A DNA stretch of 64,000 nucleotides, taken from contig NC_063079.1 in assembly GCF_022605165.1 (NCBI RefSeq), positions 568,001 to 632,000 of the forward strand, in the 5' to 3' direction. The notes beneath the pieces are model-generated. The model ran no database searches. It was not told the origin of the DNA and was given only the letters and a program-made list of their open reading frames with translations. This document shows positions 34,984 through 45,545 of this stretch, piece by piece; position 1 is the first letter of the stretch, and every line of letters starts with the position of its first letter. This DNA is from Purpureocillium takamizusanense. Its lineage: Eukaryota > Ascomycota > Sordariomycetes > Hypocreales > Ophiocordycipitaceae. Both the position numbers and the translations under genes were made by a program.

Positions 34984-37900
34984 TCACCAGGGACTCTGGC
35001 TTCCAATATTCATCTCCATCCGCTGCACTCCAGACCTAGGTATCTTGCATGCCTGATCCAGCTCCGCGTCCACATCCCAGACCTGTAACAAGTCGTCCAT
35101 CTCGCATAGCAGATCCTCTACAACATCCATCGGTTCTTGGGACTCTCTTGCAACTCGTTCTTGCCGTTCTCGCACCACATCCGTTTCAAGTTCGAGGGCA
35201 GCTCCGCCCAACTGCTCAGTAGCCACGGCATCGTCCGCCGCCAAAAATTGCGCGGCCATGCCTTGCATGCCTGGACTCTGAGCAGCCTGTTGGGATGCCG
35301 TTGGGATGAGCTTCTGACGTAGTCCATCGGTGCGACTTGCCACGGCCGCGAAATGCTTTCTAAACTTGTCGCTTTCTGATGTGGGGAGGTTGCCAATGGG
35401 CGTGGCCGGGGGAGGCGACGCCGCGCGTCCCCGTTGTTCAAAACTCGATTGACCACATGAGTCTTGCAAGCCTCTGACCTGCTCTTGCCCAGCGCCATGA
35501 TCTGGTAGTCGCCATGACACGCGCCGGCTAGCACGTGGCACGCTACCATGGATTTTCAGCGCCGAAGCCATTCGATATCCTTCTATACTCTGCCCAATAT
35601 GGCCGGTGCGGGGACGAGTTCGTGCTGGTGAGGGCGTCATGAATGAAGCAAATGATTTGACAGTAAATTGCGGCTCCGGTGTCGACAGTCGCACGGCTGG
35701 CTGCGATGCAGGTGTCTTGATGCTACCTTGAGACACAAGACAATTGCTTGAGACGTTGCCGCCGTACGCCAAGGTATCGCCAATACCACCAGCCCATGGG
35801 CTTTGTGCGTCTGCGGGTATAACAAGCTGGCTCTCACCCGAGTTTAGGCACTTCTCATCAGAGAATCGGCCGGTGCTCTCACCGTGATTGCCAGTTGAAA
35901 TGTCTTTCGAGCGCCCGAAGAGCTGCGTCTTGTCCCATGGAGTCTGTTGTGATTCTGTTATCACGGCGCCTGTGGCTTTTTCTGGCGTGACTGCTGTTTC
36001 TTCTTGTTGATAAGTGGAGTTGTCAATATTCGCAATCATCGGGACAGCGGCCTCACTTTCCGGTCGCGACGCATCAATATGCTCCTGGTGGGAGGAAGAT
36101 TCATCCTCATCCATGACCTCTGTACCAGCCACATCACTCTCCGAAGCTGTTTCTGTGCTTGGCGTTAGGGACTTCAGGTTGGCTGTTGCATCATCTGACT
36201 TCGCCTCAGAGCACGATGTCTTCTGGGACAGTCTGGCCCAGGGGCTCGACGGAACAAGGCGATGGAGAATGCTCTTTAAGGAAACCTCGCTCGACTTCGA
36301 AGGGAGAGCCGGGCGTGACTGTCCCATTGATGCACCGCAATGCTTCTCTGGCCCCATGCCAGCCTCGAGGCCTGGGTCTGGCACCACCTTACCGAGAGGG
36401 GGAAGTGAAATCTCAGGGGACCTAACCACGCTCAGAATCGGCCTCTCTGGATACGGCGGCTTCGTTTCACAGCCTTTCGACCCTAGGATCTCGGCTGCTA
36501 AAGGCTTGTAATCAATAGCTGGCTCCGATGCACTGACGTCGGGTTCTTCGAGACTGGTTCGAGCCTCTTCGGACCCGCTAGCCTCTGGTTTGGGTCGAGC
36601 GGCAATTTCGATGTCGGGCGCCTGGGTAACATTTCGTCCAATCCGGTCGTTGGTTGTCGACACAGCATCAATATCAGCGCTACTTTCATGCGCATGAGTA
36701 TGAGTGACAAGCCGCTTCACATTGCCGCCCCCCTTCTTATCGGGCCGCTTTTCAAGGGATATCAGCCTTCTGAAGCGAGATCGTTCATGAATATCTGTGC
36801 CGTCTCCAGGAGGTGCAATCCCGACTTGTTCCTCATCATCCGTAGAGTATGCACCGTCTGCATCATCTGCAGGACGCCCCGAGGTAGCGGCACGGTCGCT
36901 GACCTGGTCTTGTGGGGCGCGGTCTATGTCTCTTGTGGCTTTGCTGTAGGCTTCTGTGATACTCCGGGCATCATCGCCACATGAGATCTCTTTACGCTCC
37001 TTGGATTCTGGTGGGCCGACAGGAGCCGCATTGATCTCGCCCTCGACAGATTTCTCGGAGTCGTGGTCTTCTGTTTGTTTGCTCAATGTACACTCGTGGT
37101 CTGTAGTTTCCAGGTCTGGCCGGTTCATGTCAACCATTGAAGACTCCTTGCCGGTCTGATCGGGCTGTTGTCGGATTTTGAAGCAGGAACTGGAATCCAT
37201 TTGAGTCTCCAACTGTGCGACTGAATCCGGCGCGATAGGAGCATGCAAGGCTTCTTCGGCACTGTCGCCTTCTTCCGGATTGTTCATGTGGTAGACTGGC
37301 CCCTGGTTTCCTACCATGATGCCATGCTTCGTAGTTGATGGGTGTTCCACCGTGAGGGATGCACCCGCTGCACGCCTATTCACGTCTGTTGCTCTGCGAC
37401 CAGAGGCCACAGCTCCATGGCGCTGCGATATCGGGGATGAAAGAGTGGCCGCAGCCGCTTCATTTTGGCTCAACTCGTCGTCCGCTTGTCCAGTGGACTG
37501 CATGACACACTTCCACATATCTCGTCGGGGCGAGACTCGCTTTGGCGTCTTGGGAACGCGCCTTTTGTGTTTAGCAAAGGAGAGGGGTGGCATTGACGTC
37601 ATGAGCTCGTCCTCTGTCTCATCCACTTCCTCAAAGCTTCCAGTTGCTTGTCCGGACTTCGACGCTCGGGAATTGAAGACCGAATTAGCCAGCCAGCTGA
37701 CAGAATTGGTCGAAGTGAGATGATCCTTATCACGCAGCACACGCGAATTGGAATTTCGACGAGCGAGGGGAGACTTGGAAAAGCTGGGTTCGCTGGACTC
37801 GAGTTTGCGCTTCTTGCTGGCCACCCTTTTGAGCCATTCGGATTCTCTGGCGCGCCTCTTTCTGGCCGAAGCGGTGATCTGAGCCTTGGATGCAGCCCAG

Positions 37901-38403
37901 AAAGAATCGCGCGACGGAGAGGGTATTTTGATACCCGTTCTCCAGTCCTGTATCATAGACAACACGTGGTCGTCGAGATGGGAATGCTTTTCGGTAAGCG
38001 GTGCCTGCTTAAGGCTCTCGGGGCTGGGAAGATGGCATTCGAGGTCGGATTCGCCGAGCTCCGTCTCCTCGAGTACCTGCTCATTCGTGGCTAAGGCCCC
38101 TTCCGTTATCGACTCTGCGGCCAGTGGCTTCTCAGAGTGGGCACGCTGTTTGCTCCGCCACGGATTGGACCAGCCGGACCCTTGATCAAAGGGGCCTCGC
38201 AGGGAGGCTGACAGCAGGAAGGGCACATCCCCGTCCAGAAACCTTCGACCCGCGGCCTCGTATCTCAGTCGTCTTGTAGCAGGATTGTCGTAATCCTCGT
38301 CCTCGCAGCCGTGGTAAAAAACATCGTCGATGTTGCAGACTGCTTCGGCGTATATTTCGTCATGGTCCCAGTCGGGAAGAGACTGAGCTGGGAGGGCAGC
38401 CAT
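34984..38403 (-). CDS. Large uncharacterised, probably nuclear protein
   Basis: An uninterrupted frame of 1139 residues from the ATG at 38403 (MAALPAQSLPDWD). The frame continues upstream to 38733, but the extra 110 residues look like leader. The N-terminus is compact and acidic (EIYAEAVCNIDDVFYHGCED) and followed by NPWRSKQRA. A basic segment KRRARESEWLKRVASKKRKL is a likely nuclear localisation signal. Later come PKTPKRVSPRRDMWKCVM and long Ser/Glu-rich, low-complexity stretches. The C-terminal 60 residues are predicted helical and acidic (VVEDLLCEMDDLLQVWDVDA). I do not recognise a catalytic domain. It is convergent with the mucin-like gene (258 bp between stops) and divergent from cdc11, possibly sharing its regulatory region. 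The Ser-Pro sites scattered along the chain suggest phosphorylation. Confidence 0.75.
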   Translation of the reverse strand: MAALPAQSLPDWDHDEIYAEAVCNIDDVFYHGCEDEDYDNPATRRLRYEAAGRRFLDGDVPFLLSASLRGPFDQGSGWSNPWRSKQRAHSEKPLAAESITEGALATNEQVLEETELGESDLECHLPSPESLKQAPLTEKHSHLDDHVLSMIQDWRTGIKIPSPSRDSFWAASKAQITASARKRRARESEWLKRVASKKRKLESSEPSFSKSPLARRNSNSRVLRDKDHLTSTNSVSWLANSVFNSRASKSGQATGSFEEVDETEDELMTSMPPLSFAKHKRRVPKTPKRVSPRRDMWKCVMQSTGQADDELSQNEAAAATLSSPISQRHGAVASGRRATDVNRRAAGASLTVEHPSTTKHGIMVGNQGPVYHMNNPEEGDSAEEALHAPIAPDSVAQLETQMDSSSCFKIRQQPDQTGKESSMVDMNRPDLETTDHECTLSKQTEDHDSEKSVEGEINAAPVGPPESKERKEISCGDDARSITEAYSKATRDIDRAPQDQVSDRAATSGRPADDADGAYSTDDEEQVGIAPPGDGTDIHERSRFRRLISLEKRPDKKGGGNVKRLVTHTHAHESSADIDAVSTTNDRIGRNVTQAPDIEIAARPKPEASGSEEARTSLEEPDVSASEPAIDYKPLAAEILGSKGCETKPPYPERPILSVVRSPEISLPPLGKVVPDPGLEAGMGPEKHCGASMGQSRPALPSKSSEVSLKSILHRLVPSSPWARLSQKTSCSEAKSDDATANLKSLTPSTETASESDVAGTEVMDEDESSSHQEHIDASRPESEAAVPMIANIDNSTYQQEETAVTPEKATGAVITESQQTPWDKTQLFGRSKDISTGNHGESTGRFSDEKCLNSGESQLVIPADAQSPWAGGIGDTLAYGGNVSSNCLVSQGSIKTPASQPAVRLSTPEPQFTVKSFASFMTPSPARTRPRTGHIGQSIEGYRMASALKIHGSVPRASRRVSWRLPDHGAGQEQVRGLQDSCGQSSFEQRGRAASPPPATPIGNLPTSESDKFRKHFAAVASRTDGLRQKLIPTASQQAAQSPGMQGMAAQFLAADDAVATEQLGGAALELETDVVRERQERVARESQEPMDVVEDLLCEMDDLLQVWDVDAELDQACKIPRSGVQRMEMNIGSQSPW

Positions 38404-39743
38404 GGTGTTGATGTGGCACGGAGGGGTTGAAACCGACGCGAGACCGCTGAAATTGGTGTCAGATGTAGTGCAGCAGCGGTCATCGGCACGGATCAAAGGC
38501 TGTGCGGATCTCGCAGGTGTAGAGGGCGAGACGCCTGCTCGACTGTCAGTGGAGCATACATGTGCTGGGAATTGATGAGGCTGAGAGACACTTTGGAGGG
38601 GGGACAAAGGAGGCGCGTCGCGTGTCGCGGCCGCACGTGATGACGCGTAAAATGGCAGGTGCAGGGGAGACGTGCACCCAAATACGTACTTCATCGCGCC
38701 TGCTGTGTCGTCCGGCACGATGTCAAATAGCACGTCGCAAGCTACTGGCTAGAAAGACAAAAAATCATTCAAGCGCGAAGTGCAGGGCCGTAGAGTCTCA
38801 GCGACATTCGGCTACATTTTACTGTGCTACTATAACCCTTCGTCGCAGTATCTGCAATCTGACAAGATGTACTTCGTATTCACTGGAGCGTATCGCTACG
38901 AGGTACGTATGCGTGTGTGCCCTGGCTTCTCAAGTGATACACTGTACCCCGAGGTGCCGGGTCAGAAGTGTTCCTCATGTTTCGGCCGCACACGCGTACT
39001 TCGTACTGTTGCGGATCTTTTCCTGCCTATTCGATCACCCCAGGGGCGCTTGGTGGTGGACTGGTCGAGTCCGAATCGAACCTGTGCACCTGTTGCACAA
39101 CCAAGCCATTTACTTCTTCGATATCGCCTTTCAAAACTCCTTGCAGAATTCACAGATTACTTTGAATCAAAGCCGCAAGTTCAGAATCCCTTTTTCTTGT
39201 GCGTGCTACAGTCAAAATTGACAAGAAAACCTGCCAGGACGTGCCAGCGTCTCTAGGGTAAGCAGCTGTCGAGCCAGAAATCTGAAACACGGCAATAGAT
39301 GGGGCGATGGTTGGCGCAGCAACGGGGTAGCCTCCAATAAACTCGAGCTATTGTTGTGATTGTGCCCAATAAGGCTAGCGCCAAGCAAACGGTCACTCAC
39401 TCCAACGCGATCCGCCGTCGCGCGTCACGATAGCTAGGTATCCCCGGCCTTATCACACGGCACAAGAAGTCGCTTCTATTTGCGCCTTGTCGCTTCGCTG
39501 CCTGGACGCATATCTGTTTTTGCATGTCTCCACGGATCCAAGTTTGGAAAGAAGACCTCAACAAGCAGCGGCCCACGGGCGCATCATCTGTCATCACCTC
39601 GCCGCGCAAACTTAAAACACTTCGGCATCAACTGATCACAACACCCCGCCACTATCGTCGACGGCGTCATCGCAACCCTATGTTTCATGGCGTCATTGTC
39701 GCCCAAATAGCGCGTCCCCTTTGCCCCCCTAACTCCGCCTACC
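38404..39743. other. Divergent promoter region
   Basis: 1.34 kb between the starts of the uncharacterised nuclear protein and cdc11. No separate gene is supported. A B-box-like sequence at about 39070-39083 on minus does not fold as a tRNA T-arm. Confidence 0.5.
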
Positions 39744-42700
39744 ATGGCGCACGCATGGCTGGACTCGCTGTCCGAGGATTGGGTCTCCCAGCCGGGCGAC
39801 AACTCATCCAACAAGCTGCCGTCTCTGAAAAACAGTAGCAATAGCAACACCCCGGATTCGAAGCCGCGTCAACGACCGAGCCGAATACCGCGCAGAACCC
39901 CCAACAGCAGGCTTTCTATATCCTCTGTTGAGGATACGAGCCCGGCGATCCTCAGCGAGCGTAGCGCCAGCGAGATCAACGTTTCCAACCGGCGATTGAA
40001 CTGGCGCCTGTGCCAGCAAGTTAAGCAACGAGCCGCGTCAAACTCTACCGAGGGCTCCGTTGTTCACAACAGCGTCCTGCGGAAGTCGACCGGGAGCCGA
40101 AGAAAGACCGAGACGCCAGAGTGGAAGCGACGCCTGGTCCACGGCAAGGTTGCCTATGGCGAGCAGCGCGACCTATTTTGCTCCGCCGCCGAGGGCTTGC
40201 AGGACATGTTTCGGCCACCGTCTGCCGGCGGCGACGCTGGCGAAACAACGCTCCCATCGAGTCCGCCGCATGTCTCTGCGCCGCCCACGATAGACAAGGA
40301 CCTCGAGCGCTACATTGACGCCGCCGACGAGTCTGACGGACCGGCCGACATCTCTCCAAGTCCAAGCCCGCGGCGGCGCGAACGCGGCATTCAATTCAGA
40401 CTCAACGACCAAGACACGGAAAGTCCGTCCATTTCCTCGCGACGCGCGCCATGCTCAGTGCCCTCTGCGCAAGGCGATGACGACATCTACCGTGACGAGA
40501 GCTGCTTGACGGCCCCCGACGACATGGCCAACATGACGAGGAAAACCAGTGGCCAGACGGACAACCGCAACGAAGATTTCAGCCCCATATTGATTGGCAA
40601 ACATAGCGCCGATGACGGCAAGGTCGACTTCGCACCCATCGACGTGCCGGTCGAGCAGCTCTGGCAGAAGCTAGAGCGACTGCGCGTCAATCAGTTGCTG
40701 GTAGACTCGCAGCTCGACTCGCAGGCAGACCTGGAGCCCAAACGAGATCGCGGCCAGGAAGCTCAAGGCCTCAGCGACACCACGCAGGAGTTGGGAAGGA
40801 AGGGTGCTTTCATCAATGTCCAGCGAGGCGGGCGATCGGGAGATGGGTCTTTCTACCACCGCGGGCTCAGCTCGGAGATCGGCGTAGACACATCAGAGAT
40901 GCTCCCGGAGGAGTCCATGCAAGCGAGTACACCCAAGCAGTTCCCCTCGGTTAGAGCCCAGGGCGCAAATCCGGTGCCTACTCTTCATCTCCCGCCGAGT
41001 CCGACCTTGCCTCGCGCGCCCTTCCCCAGCCCTGAGAAGCGACAAGCCCGAGACGCCACGGCTACCAGCCCCTTAAAGCTATTCGGCCCCTACGACACTT
41101 TCACGAATCAAACTCTGCTCCGCCGAATCAGCCAGTTCGAGGAGGCATCGGGAAGCCCATCGCGCCAGTCAAGCATCTCGCATGCTGACAAGCCCCTGCA
41201 AGAGATGTCACGGACCTCCGACCGAGATGCGTCGCCCCGCGACTCGAGGACGCTCAGCCGCTTTGGTGGCGGAGATTTGGACGGTTACTCGTTTCCCGGC
41301 GACATATCATACGATTCGAGCGGGAACTGGGAGGTTGCAGACAAGGAGAACATCGCGCCCGCACCTAGGCTTTCTTCTAATCCCCCGTTCTATGCGCCAC
41401 GCGCATCCTCGCCAGACAACCAAGCCGACCTGCAGATCCGAAGGCGCCGAAACACGGGTTCGACTCAAGATACCCACCGAGAACGCTCATCCTCCACAGC
41501 CAGCAATCAGCCTTTCCCTGTCTTGCCTCATGGCGCGCCCCTATCCGCCCTCACGCCTAAGCGCGATGGCGACTCGGAGGGCAAACGGCCACGTACCTCA
41601 CCCTCTAAAGACCCTACGCCGAAACGCCGACGGACCTTGCATCGATCTGATGTCGCATTTGGCCGCGAGGAGCATTTGGCTGCGATCGAAGGGGCTCACC
41701 AGCAAATGCAAGAAGTCATGGGAAAGAAGAGCAAGGACGCCCGTTCCGGCGAGTTTCAACTGGCAGACCCCAGTGTCCTCGCCATGCGCTCGATACTTTG
41801 GCCGCATAGCCATACCTCGAGCCCACAGGCCATGCCACCCATAAACCCTCAACTTCGTGCGCTGCAAGCTGCTGCCGCGTCTCCTAGGAGCGAGCATTCC
41901 GAGACTGAGCGGAAGCCTTCGATCCGAACGCAGGACTTTGTCGACCAAGCAGCCCAGATCATGGCCATGATCCGCAGCCAAGTCCGGCCAGACCTGGCGA
42001 GCCTCGAGGAGTCGGTCGCCGAGGGTGAAGCAGACAGCCCAAGAGCTCCAATGACGGATTCAACCGATGAGTCTGCTGAGCCCTTTTCACGTCCTCCAAG
42101 CCGCGATGGGCAGCCCCGCTCGCCGCTGGCACAGTTCCAAGAGGACCCTGAGCTCGCGAGCCGTCTCAAAAAGTATCAGGAACGGAGCGATGCGGGAGAC
42201 TTCATCTCCTCCTCCTTCCGGTCCATGGGGTTGGCAAACGCCGGGATCCAGAGTGAGACGGAGCGTAGCCAGCCCATGGCACCCGCTGACACACGATCCA
42301 TGGGACCTCTGCCCGTCAACGGAGACTTTGTTAGCGACTTGCCCAATGTTCGCATCACCTCCGCCGGGGGCCAGTCTCATGGGCTCCTCAGCCCAAGTAA
42401 GGAGTTCCCGTCCAACTCTTCCAGCCGAGACTTCAGTAGGAACTTCCCTACCACGTCCTCGCGTGGATCCGAGTCTCGACGCACCATCATGCCCGAGAGC
42501 GTCTCTCACCTGATCCCCGACAGGGTCGGAAGCATGTTCCTTGACAAGCAGAACAAAACGTGGATCAAGCGCAAAGGTTCTACTTCCACCGCTCCGTCAG
42601 TGAATGCGGCGTCTTTTGAGGACAGCGAAGAGGACCCGTTCGCTAGTATTCCGGATCTTACTGTCGATATGACCAAGGAATTGCAGAATCTGCGCCTTGG

Positions 42701-45110
42701 CGCTGCACTCCGAATGGCTGAGGCCGAGAATGAAGAGCAGCGGACAACGCCCGGAAGCTCCTTTGGTCGGACATCGCGCCAGTCAAGCAGGACCTATGGT
42801 ACGCTGTCGCCTAAAGACCGCGTCGGTCCGCAAATGTCTCCATTGGCAAGAGGAGAGTTGGAGAGGCTGGAAGGCCGGGCGGCATGGAGCACTGTCTCCT
42901 CCAAGGAATCGGAAGATCAGGACTCCGCCATCCACGACAGACGCGACCGCGGGCCGATATCGAAGAAGAGAAATCTCACCATTTCCTTCTCATCACCGGT
43001 TGCTTCAATCATACATGACGTGGTCGCGGAGGATCTGGATAGCCTCGACGATGATCCACAGACGCAACACGACAAGCTGCCTCTCAAACAGACGCTGCGC
43101 AGCACCCTGTCAGGCATGAAACGAGTCGCCACCCAGGGTACATCTAGACCGGTGTCTGGTCGAGGAGCCGGCTTTGTGCCACGCCCGGTGTCCCGCATCG
43201 ACGAACAGGACGAGGAGAGCACAGTCGAGATACACCCAGACGAAGACCGGCAGGTCAGCATCATTGGCGATCATAGTGTCGTCAGCCACCGAACGCCTCG
43301 CAGCCGGCACGCTAGCCTGAGTTTCATCATCAATCACACGCCCGGCCATGGGGCCATGCAGTACCAGCCGGATGAGAGCGCCATCATCGGTCGGAATGTT
43401 GGAAAACTGTCGTTGAGCCCTTTGTCGGAGTTTACACTCAATAATCCGGAGCAGTCGTTCGGTTTCGAGGTTAGCTACGTCATGGGCCATCGACACATGG
43501 CGACGGGCGATGGCTCTAAGAGAGTCTTGTCCATGACGATAAGGGAGCTCGTGGACAAGCTTAGCGAGGTTGAACCGTATGAGCCGTTCTGGGAAGATCT
43601 GACGGATCTTGATCTGCATGACAAGCAACTCACAAGCCTGCATATGCTGGACGAATTCTGTGGTAGGGTGGTCAAGCTGGATGCGTCGCAAAACAAGCTG
43701 AATCACCTCGATGGCGTTCCGTCCACCGTGCGACAGCTCAAAGCATCCTGCAACATGCTGACCGAACTCACGTCATGGGACCACCTCATGCATCTCCAGT
43801 ACGTGGACGTTTCCGGCAACGAGATAAAGAGCCTCTCGGCCCTCAAAAATCTGGTGCATCTGCGCAGCATACGGGCCGACGACAACCAGCTTACAAGTTT
43901 GGATGGTCTGGACTGTCACGATGGCTTGCTCTCGCTGAGAGCGCGCAACAATTTGATCGAGGAGCTCGACTGCTCCCTGACCTTGTTTGAGCGACTGACA
44001 GAGTTGGACCTGGAGGGTAACATGATTCGCTCGATTCATGACCTAGAACTCTTGCCGTCATTGTCGAAGCTGGTGTTACGGAAGAATTCTCTGTCTGAGT
44101 TCCGGCTGAAGCGAAGCATGAAGACGCTGCGCCAGCTGGATGTGAGCGACAATGACCTGACCAGCCTGGACTTGAGCAACTTGCCAAATATTCAGTCCGT
44201 GCACGCCGACCGGAACCGCATCCGCGAGCTCACGGGATTCGACCGAGCCAGACGGTTGGACAGCCTTTCTTTGCGGGAGCAGCACGGCAACTCGCCTCTG
44301 GACATGAGCTTCTTGGCCAGCGCTTACGAGGTCCGTAAGCTTTTCCTTTCCGGGAACTACCTCGGCTGCTTCGAGCCGACAGTCGACTTTCTCAACTTGC
44401 AACTCCTGGATCTGGCAAACTGTGGACTGCAAGCGCTCCCGGACAAGATGGGCCAACTCATGCCAAACCTCCGAACGCTCAATGTGAACTTTAATGCTAT
44501 CGCGGACCTTTCGCCGTTGCGATACGTTCCAAGATTAAAGAAGTTGCTCGCCGCAGGTAATAGGCTTGCAGACTCGACAGCCGTGACGCAGCTCCTGGTA
44601 GAGTTCCCACACCTGACGCAGCTGGACGTCCGGGACAACCCGGTCACACTCGGATTCTACGCGCCGGTGCAGGTGCTGGTAGCGACAGAGGGACAGAGCT
44701 CTTGCGACCCTTTCACGCTGCCGGATACCGACCTAGAGCGGGATGAGCTGTTTGCGAGCCGGCTGGACGAGGCGACAAGGCTGCGACGGAGGCTGCATCA
44801 TGTTGTACTGGTTTCAAGCTGCCGGCGACTTAGAAGATTGGATGGCCTGCCTGTGAGGCGGCGAGAGGTACTCGCTGAGGACGATCTACTGCGCACATTG
44901 ATAGCTGAAGGCTTGGTGCCAAAGGTGGAGGAGGGTACGGTGAAAGGGTCTGAAGTGGCGACGGAGGGCCGCGCAGCCGCTGCTGCCGCCGAGCCTGAGC
45001 CGGGCGAAGACGACGATGCAGCTGCGGCAGCACAGCTGGAAGAAGAGATGGAAGCCTCCCGGCAGAGGAACGAGAGTAGCCGCTGGAGCATTGAGAACAG
45101 CTTCGCCTGA
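39744..45110 (+). CDS. cdc11: Septation initiation network scaffold Cdc11/Nud1 (leucine-rich repeats)
   Basis: Single open frame of 1788 residues. The N-terminal part contains TPEWKRRLVHGKVAYGEQRD and LFCSAAEGLQDMF, a block I associate with fungal Cdc11/Nud1 orthologues. A long disordered region rich in Ser-Pro and Arg follows, with a basic segment near residue 630 (TPKRRRTLHRSD). A second conserved block DKQNKTWIKRKGS is near residue 935. The C-terminal part (about residues 1280-1640) is a leucine-rich repeat array (for example LTDLDLHDKQLTSLHML, LQYVDVSGNEIKSLSALKNL) closed by a cap with basic and acidic tails. In yeasts this protein anchors the mitotic exit/septation kinase cascade at the spindle pole body. 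Housekeeping neighbour context and absence of introns make the model simple. Confidence 0.88.
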   Translation: MAHAWLDSLSEDWVSQPGDNSSNKLPSLKNSSNSNTPDSKPRQRPSRIPRRTPNSRLSISSVEDTSPAILSERSASEINVSNRRLNWRLCQQVKQRAASNSTEGSVVHNSVLRKSTGSRRKTETPEWKRRLVHGKVAYGEQRDLFCSAAEGLQDMFRPPSAGGDAGETTLPSSPPHVSAPPTIDKDLERYIDAADESDGPADISPSPSPRRRERGIQFRLNDQDTESPSISSRRAPCSVPSAQGDDDIYRDESCLTAPDDMANMTRKTSGQTDNRNEDFSPILIGKHSADDGKVDFAPIDVPVEQLWQKLERLRVNQLLVDSQLDSQADLEPKRDRGQEAQGLSDTTQELGRKGAFINVQRGGRSGDGSFYHRGLSSEIGVDTSEMLPEESMQASTPKQFPSVRAQGANPVPTLHLPPSPTLPRAPFPSPEKRQARDATATSPLKLFGPYDTFTNQTLLRRISQFEEASGSPSRQSSISHADKPLQEMSRTSDRDASPRDSRTLSRFGGGDLDGYSFPGDISYDSSGNWEVADKENIAPAPRLSSNPPFYAPRASSPDNQADLQIRRRRNTGSTQDTHRERSSSTASNQPFPVLPHGAPLSALTPKRDGDSEGKRPRTSPSKDPTPKRRRTLHRSDVAFGREEHLAAIEGAHQQMQEVMGKKSKDARSGEFQLADPSVLAMRSILWPHSHTSSPQAMPPINPQLRALQAAAASPRSEHSETERKPSIRTQDFVDQAAQIMAMIRSQVRPDLASLEESVAEGEADSPRAPMTDSTDESAEPFSRPPSRDGQPRSPLAQFQEDPELASRLKKYQERSDAGDFISSSFRSMGLANAGIQSETERSQPMAPADTRSMGPLPVNGDFVSDLPNVRITSAGGQSHGLLSPSKEFPSNSSSRDFSRNFPTTSSRGSESRRTIMPESVSHLIPDRVGSMFLDKQNKTWIKRKGSTSTAPSVNAASFEDSEEDPFASIPDLTVDMTKELQNLRLGAALRMAEAENEEQRTTPGSSFGRTSRQSSRTYGTLSPKDRVGPQMSPLARGELERLEGRAAWSTVSSKESEDQDSAIHDRRDRGPISKKRNLTISFSSPVASIIHDVVAEDLDSLDDDPQTQHDKLPLKQTLRSTLSGMKRVATQGTSRPVSGRGAGFVPRPVSRIDEQDEESTVEIHPDEDRQVSIIGDHSVVSHRTPRSRHASLSFIINHTPGHGAMQYQPDESAIIGRNVGKLSLSPLSEFTLNNPEQSFGFEVSYVMGHRHMATGDGSKRVLSMTIRELVDKLSEVEPYEPFWEDLTDLDLHDKQLTSLHMLDEFCGRVVKLDASQNKLNHLDGVPSTVRQLKASCNMLTELTSWDHLMHLQYVDVSGNEIKSLSALKNLVHLRSIRADDNQLTSLDGLDCHDGLLSLRARNNLIEELDCSLTLFERLTELDLEGNMIRSIHDLELLPSLSKLVLRKNSLSEFRLKRSMKTLRQLDVSDNDLTSLDLSNLPNIQSVHADRNRIRELTGFDRARRLDSLSLREQHGNSPLDMSFLASAYEVRKLFLSGNYLGCFEPTVDFLNLQLLDLANCGLQALPDKMGQLMPNLRTLNVNFNAIADLSPLRYVPRLKKLLAAGNRLADSTAVTQLLVEFPHLTQLDVRDNPVTLGFYAPVQVLVATEGQSSCDPFTLPDTDLERDELFASRLDEATRLRRRLHHVVLVSSCRRLRRLDGLPVRRREVLAEDDLLRTLIAEGLVPKVEEGTVKGSEVATEGRAAAAAAEPEPGEDDDAAAAAQLEEEMEASRQRNESSRWSIENSFA

Positions 45111-45545
45111 GCTCTATGACGTCCTACGAGACCATGATGCTTTACGACAGGCCCGGAGTTTGAGCGAGCCATTCGCCAGGTTGACTTTCCCGGCCTTGGT
45201 AAAAGAGGTCAAGACGAACAGGGTCTGCCCTCATGGAGAGGGTGTGGGCAGCAGTGCGCTTTGGAGTTTTGGAGTGTCGTCTCGGCTAGAAAGCTGGCGT
45301 TTTGCGCAGCATGGAAAGTTGAAGCGCCTGCACTTGCACTGTACATCATTTATATCGATGGTTGGAGCGATGTTTTTTGGCAGGCTCCGTGGAGATATTG
45401 CATTGCTGGGTGTATGATAGAGTACATTGCGATTTGCGGGCATCAATTCAAATGAATCATAACGGCATAACATGGGGGTCATCTCCCAACAGACCAGAGA
45501 GGCCTTCCTCATTGCTGCGTTTGTCTGTTGTTGTCGTCGCCATCA
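45111..45545. other. Convergent 3' region
   Basis: 435 bp between the stops of cdc11 and the pepsin-like gene on the opposite strand; it should hold both polyadenylation regions. Nothing else seen. Confidence 0.45.

Noticed and set aside
39050..39110. tRNA-like B box (GGTTCGATTC) on minus
   Set aside because: The flanking bases do not pair as a T-stem, and no matching A box or acceptor stem is found at the proper distance.
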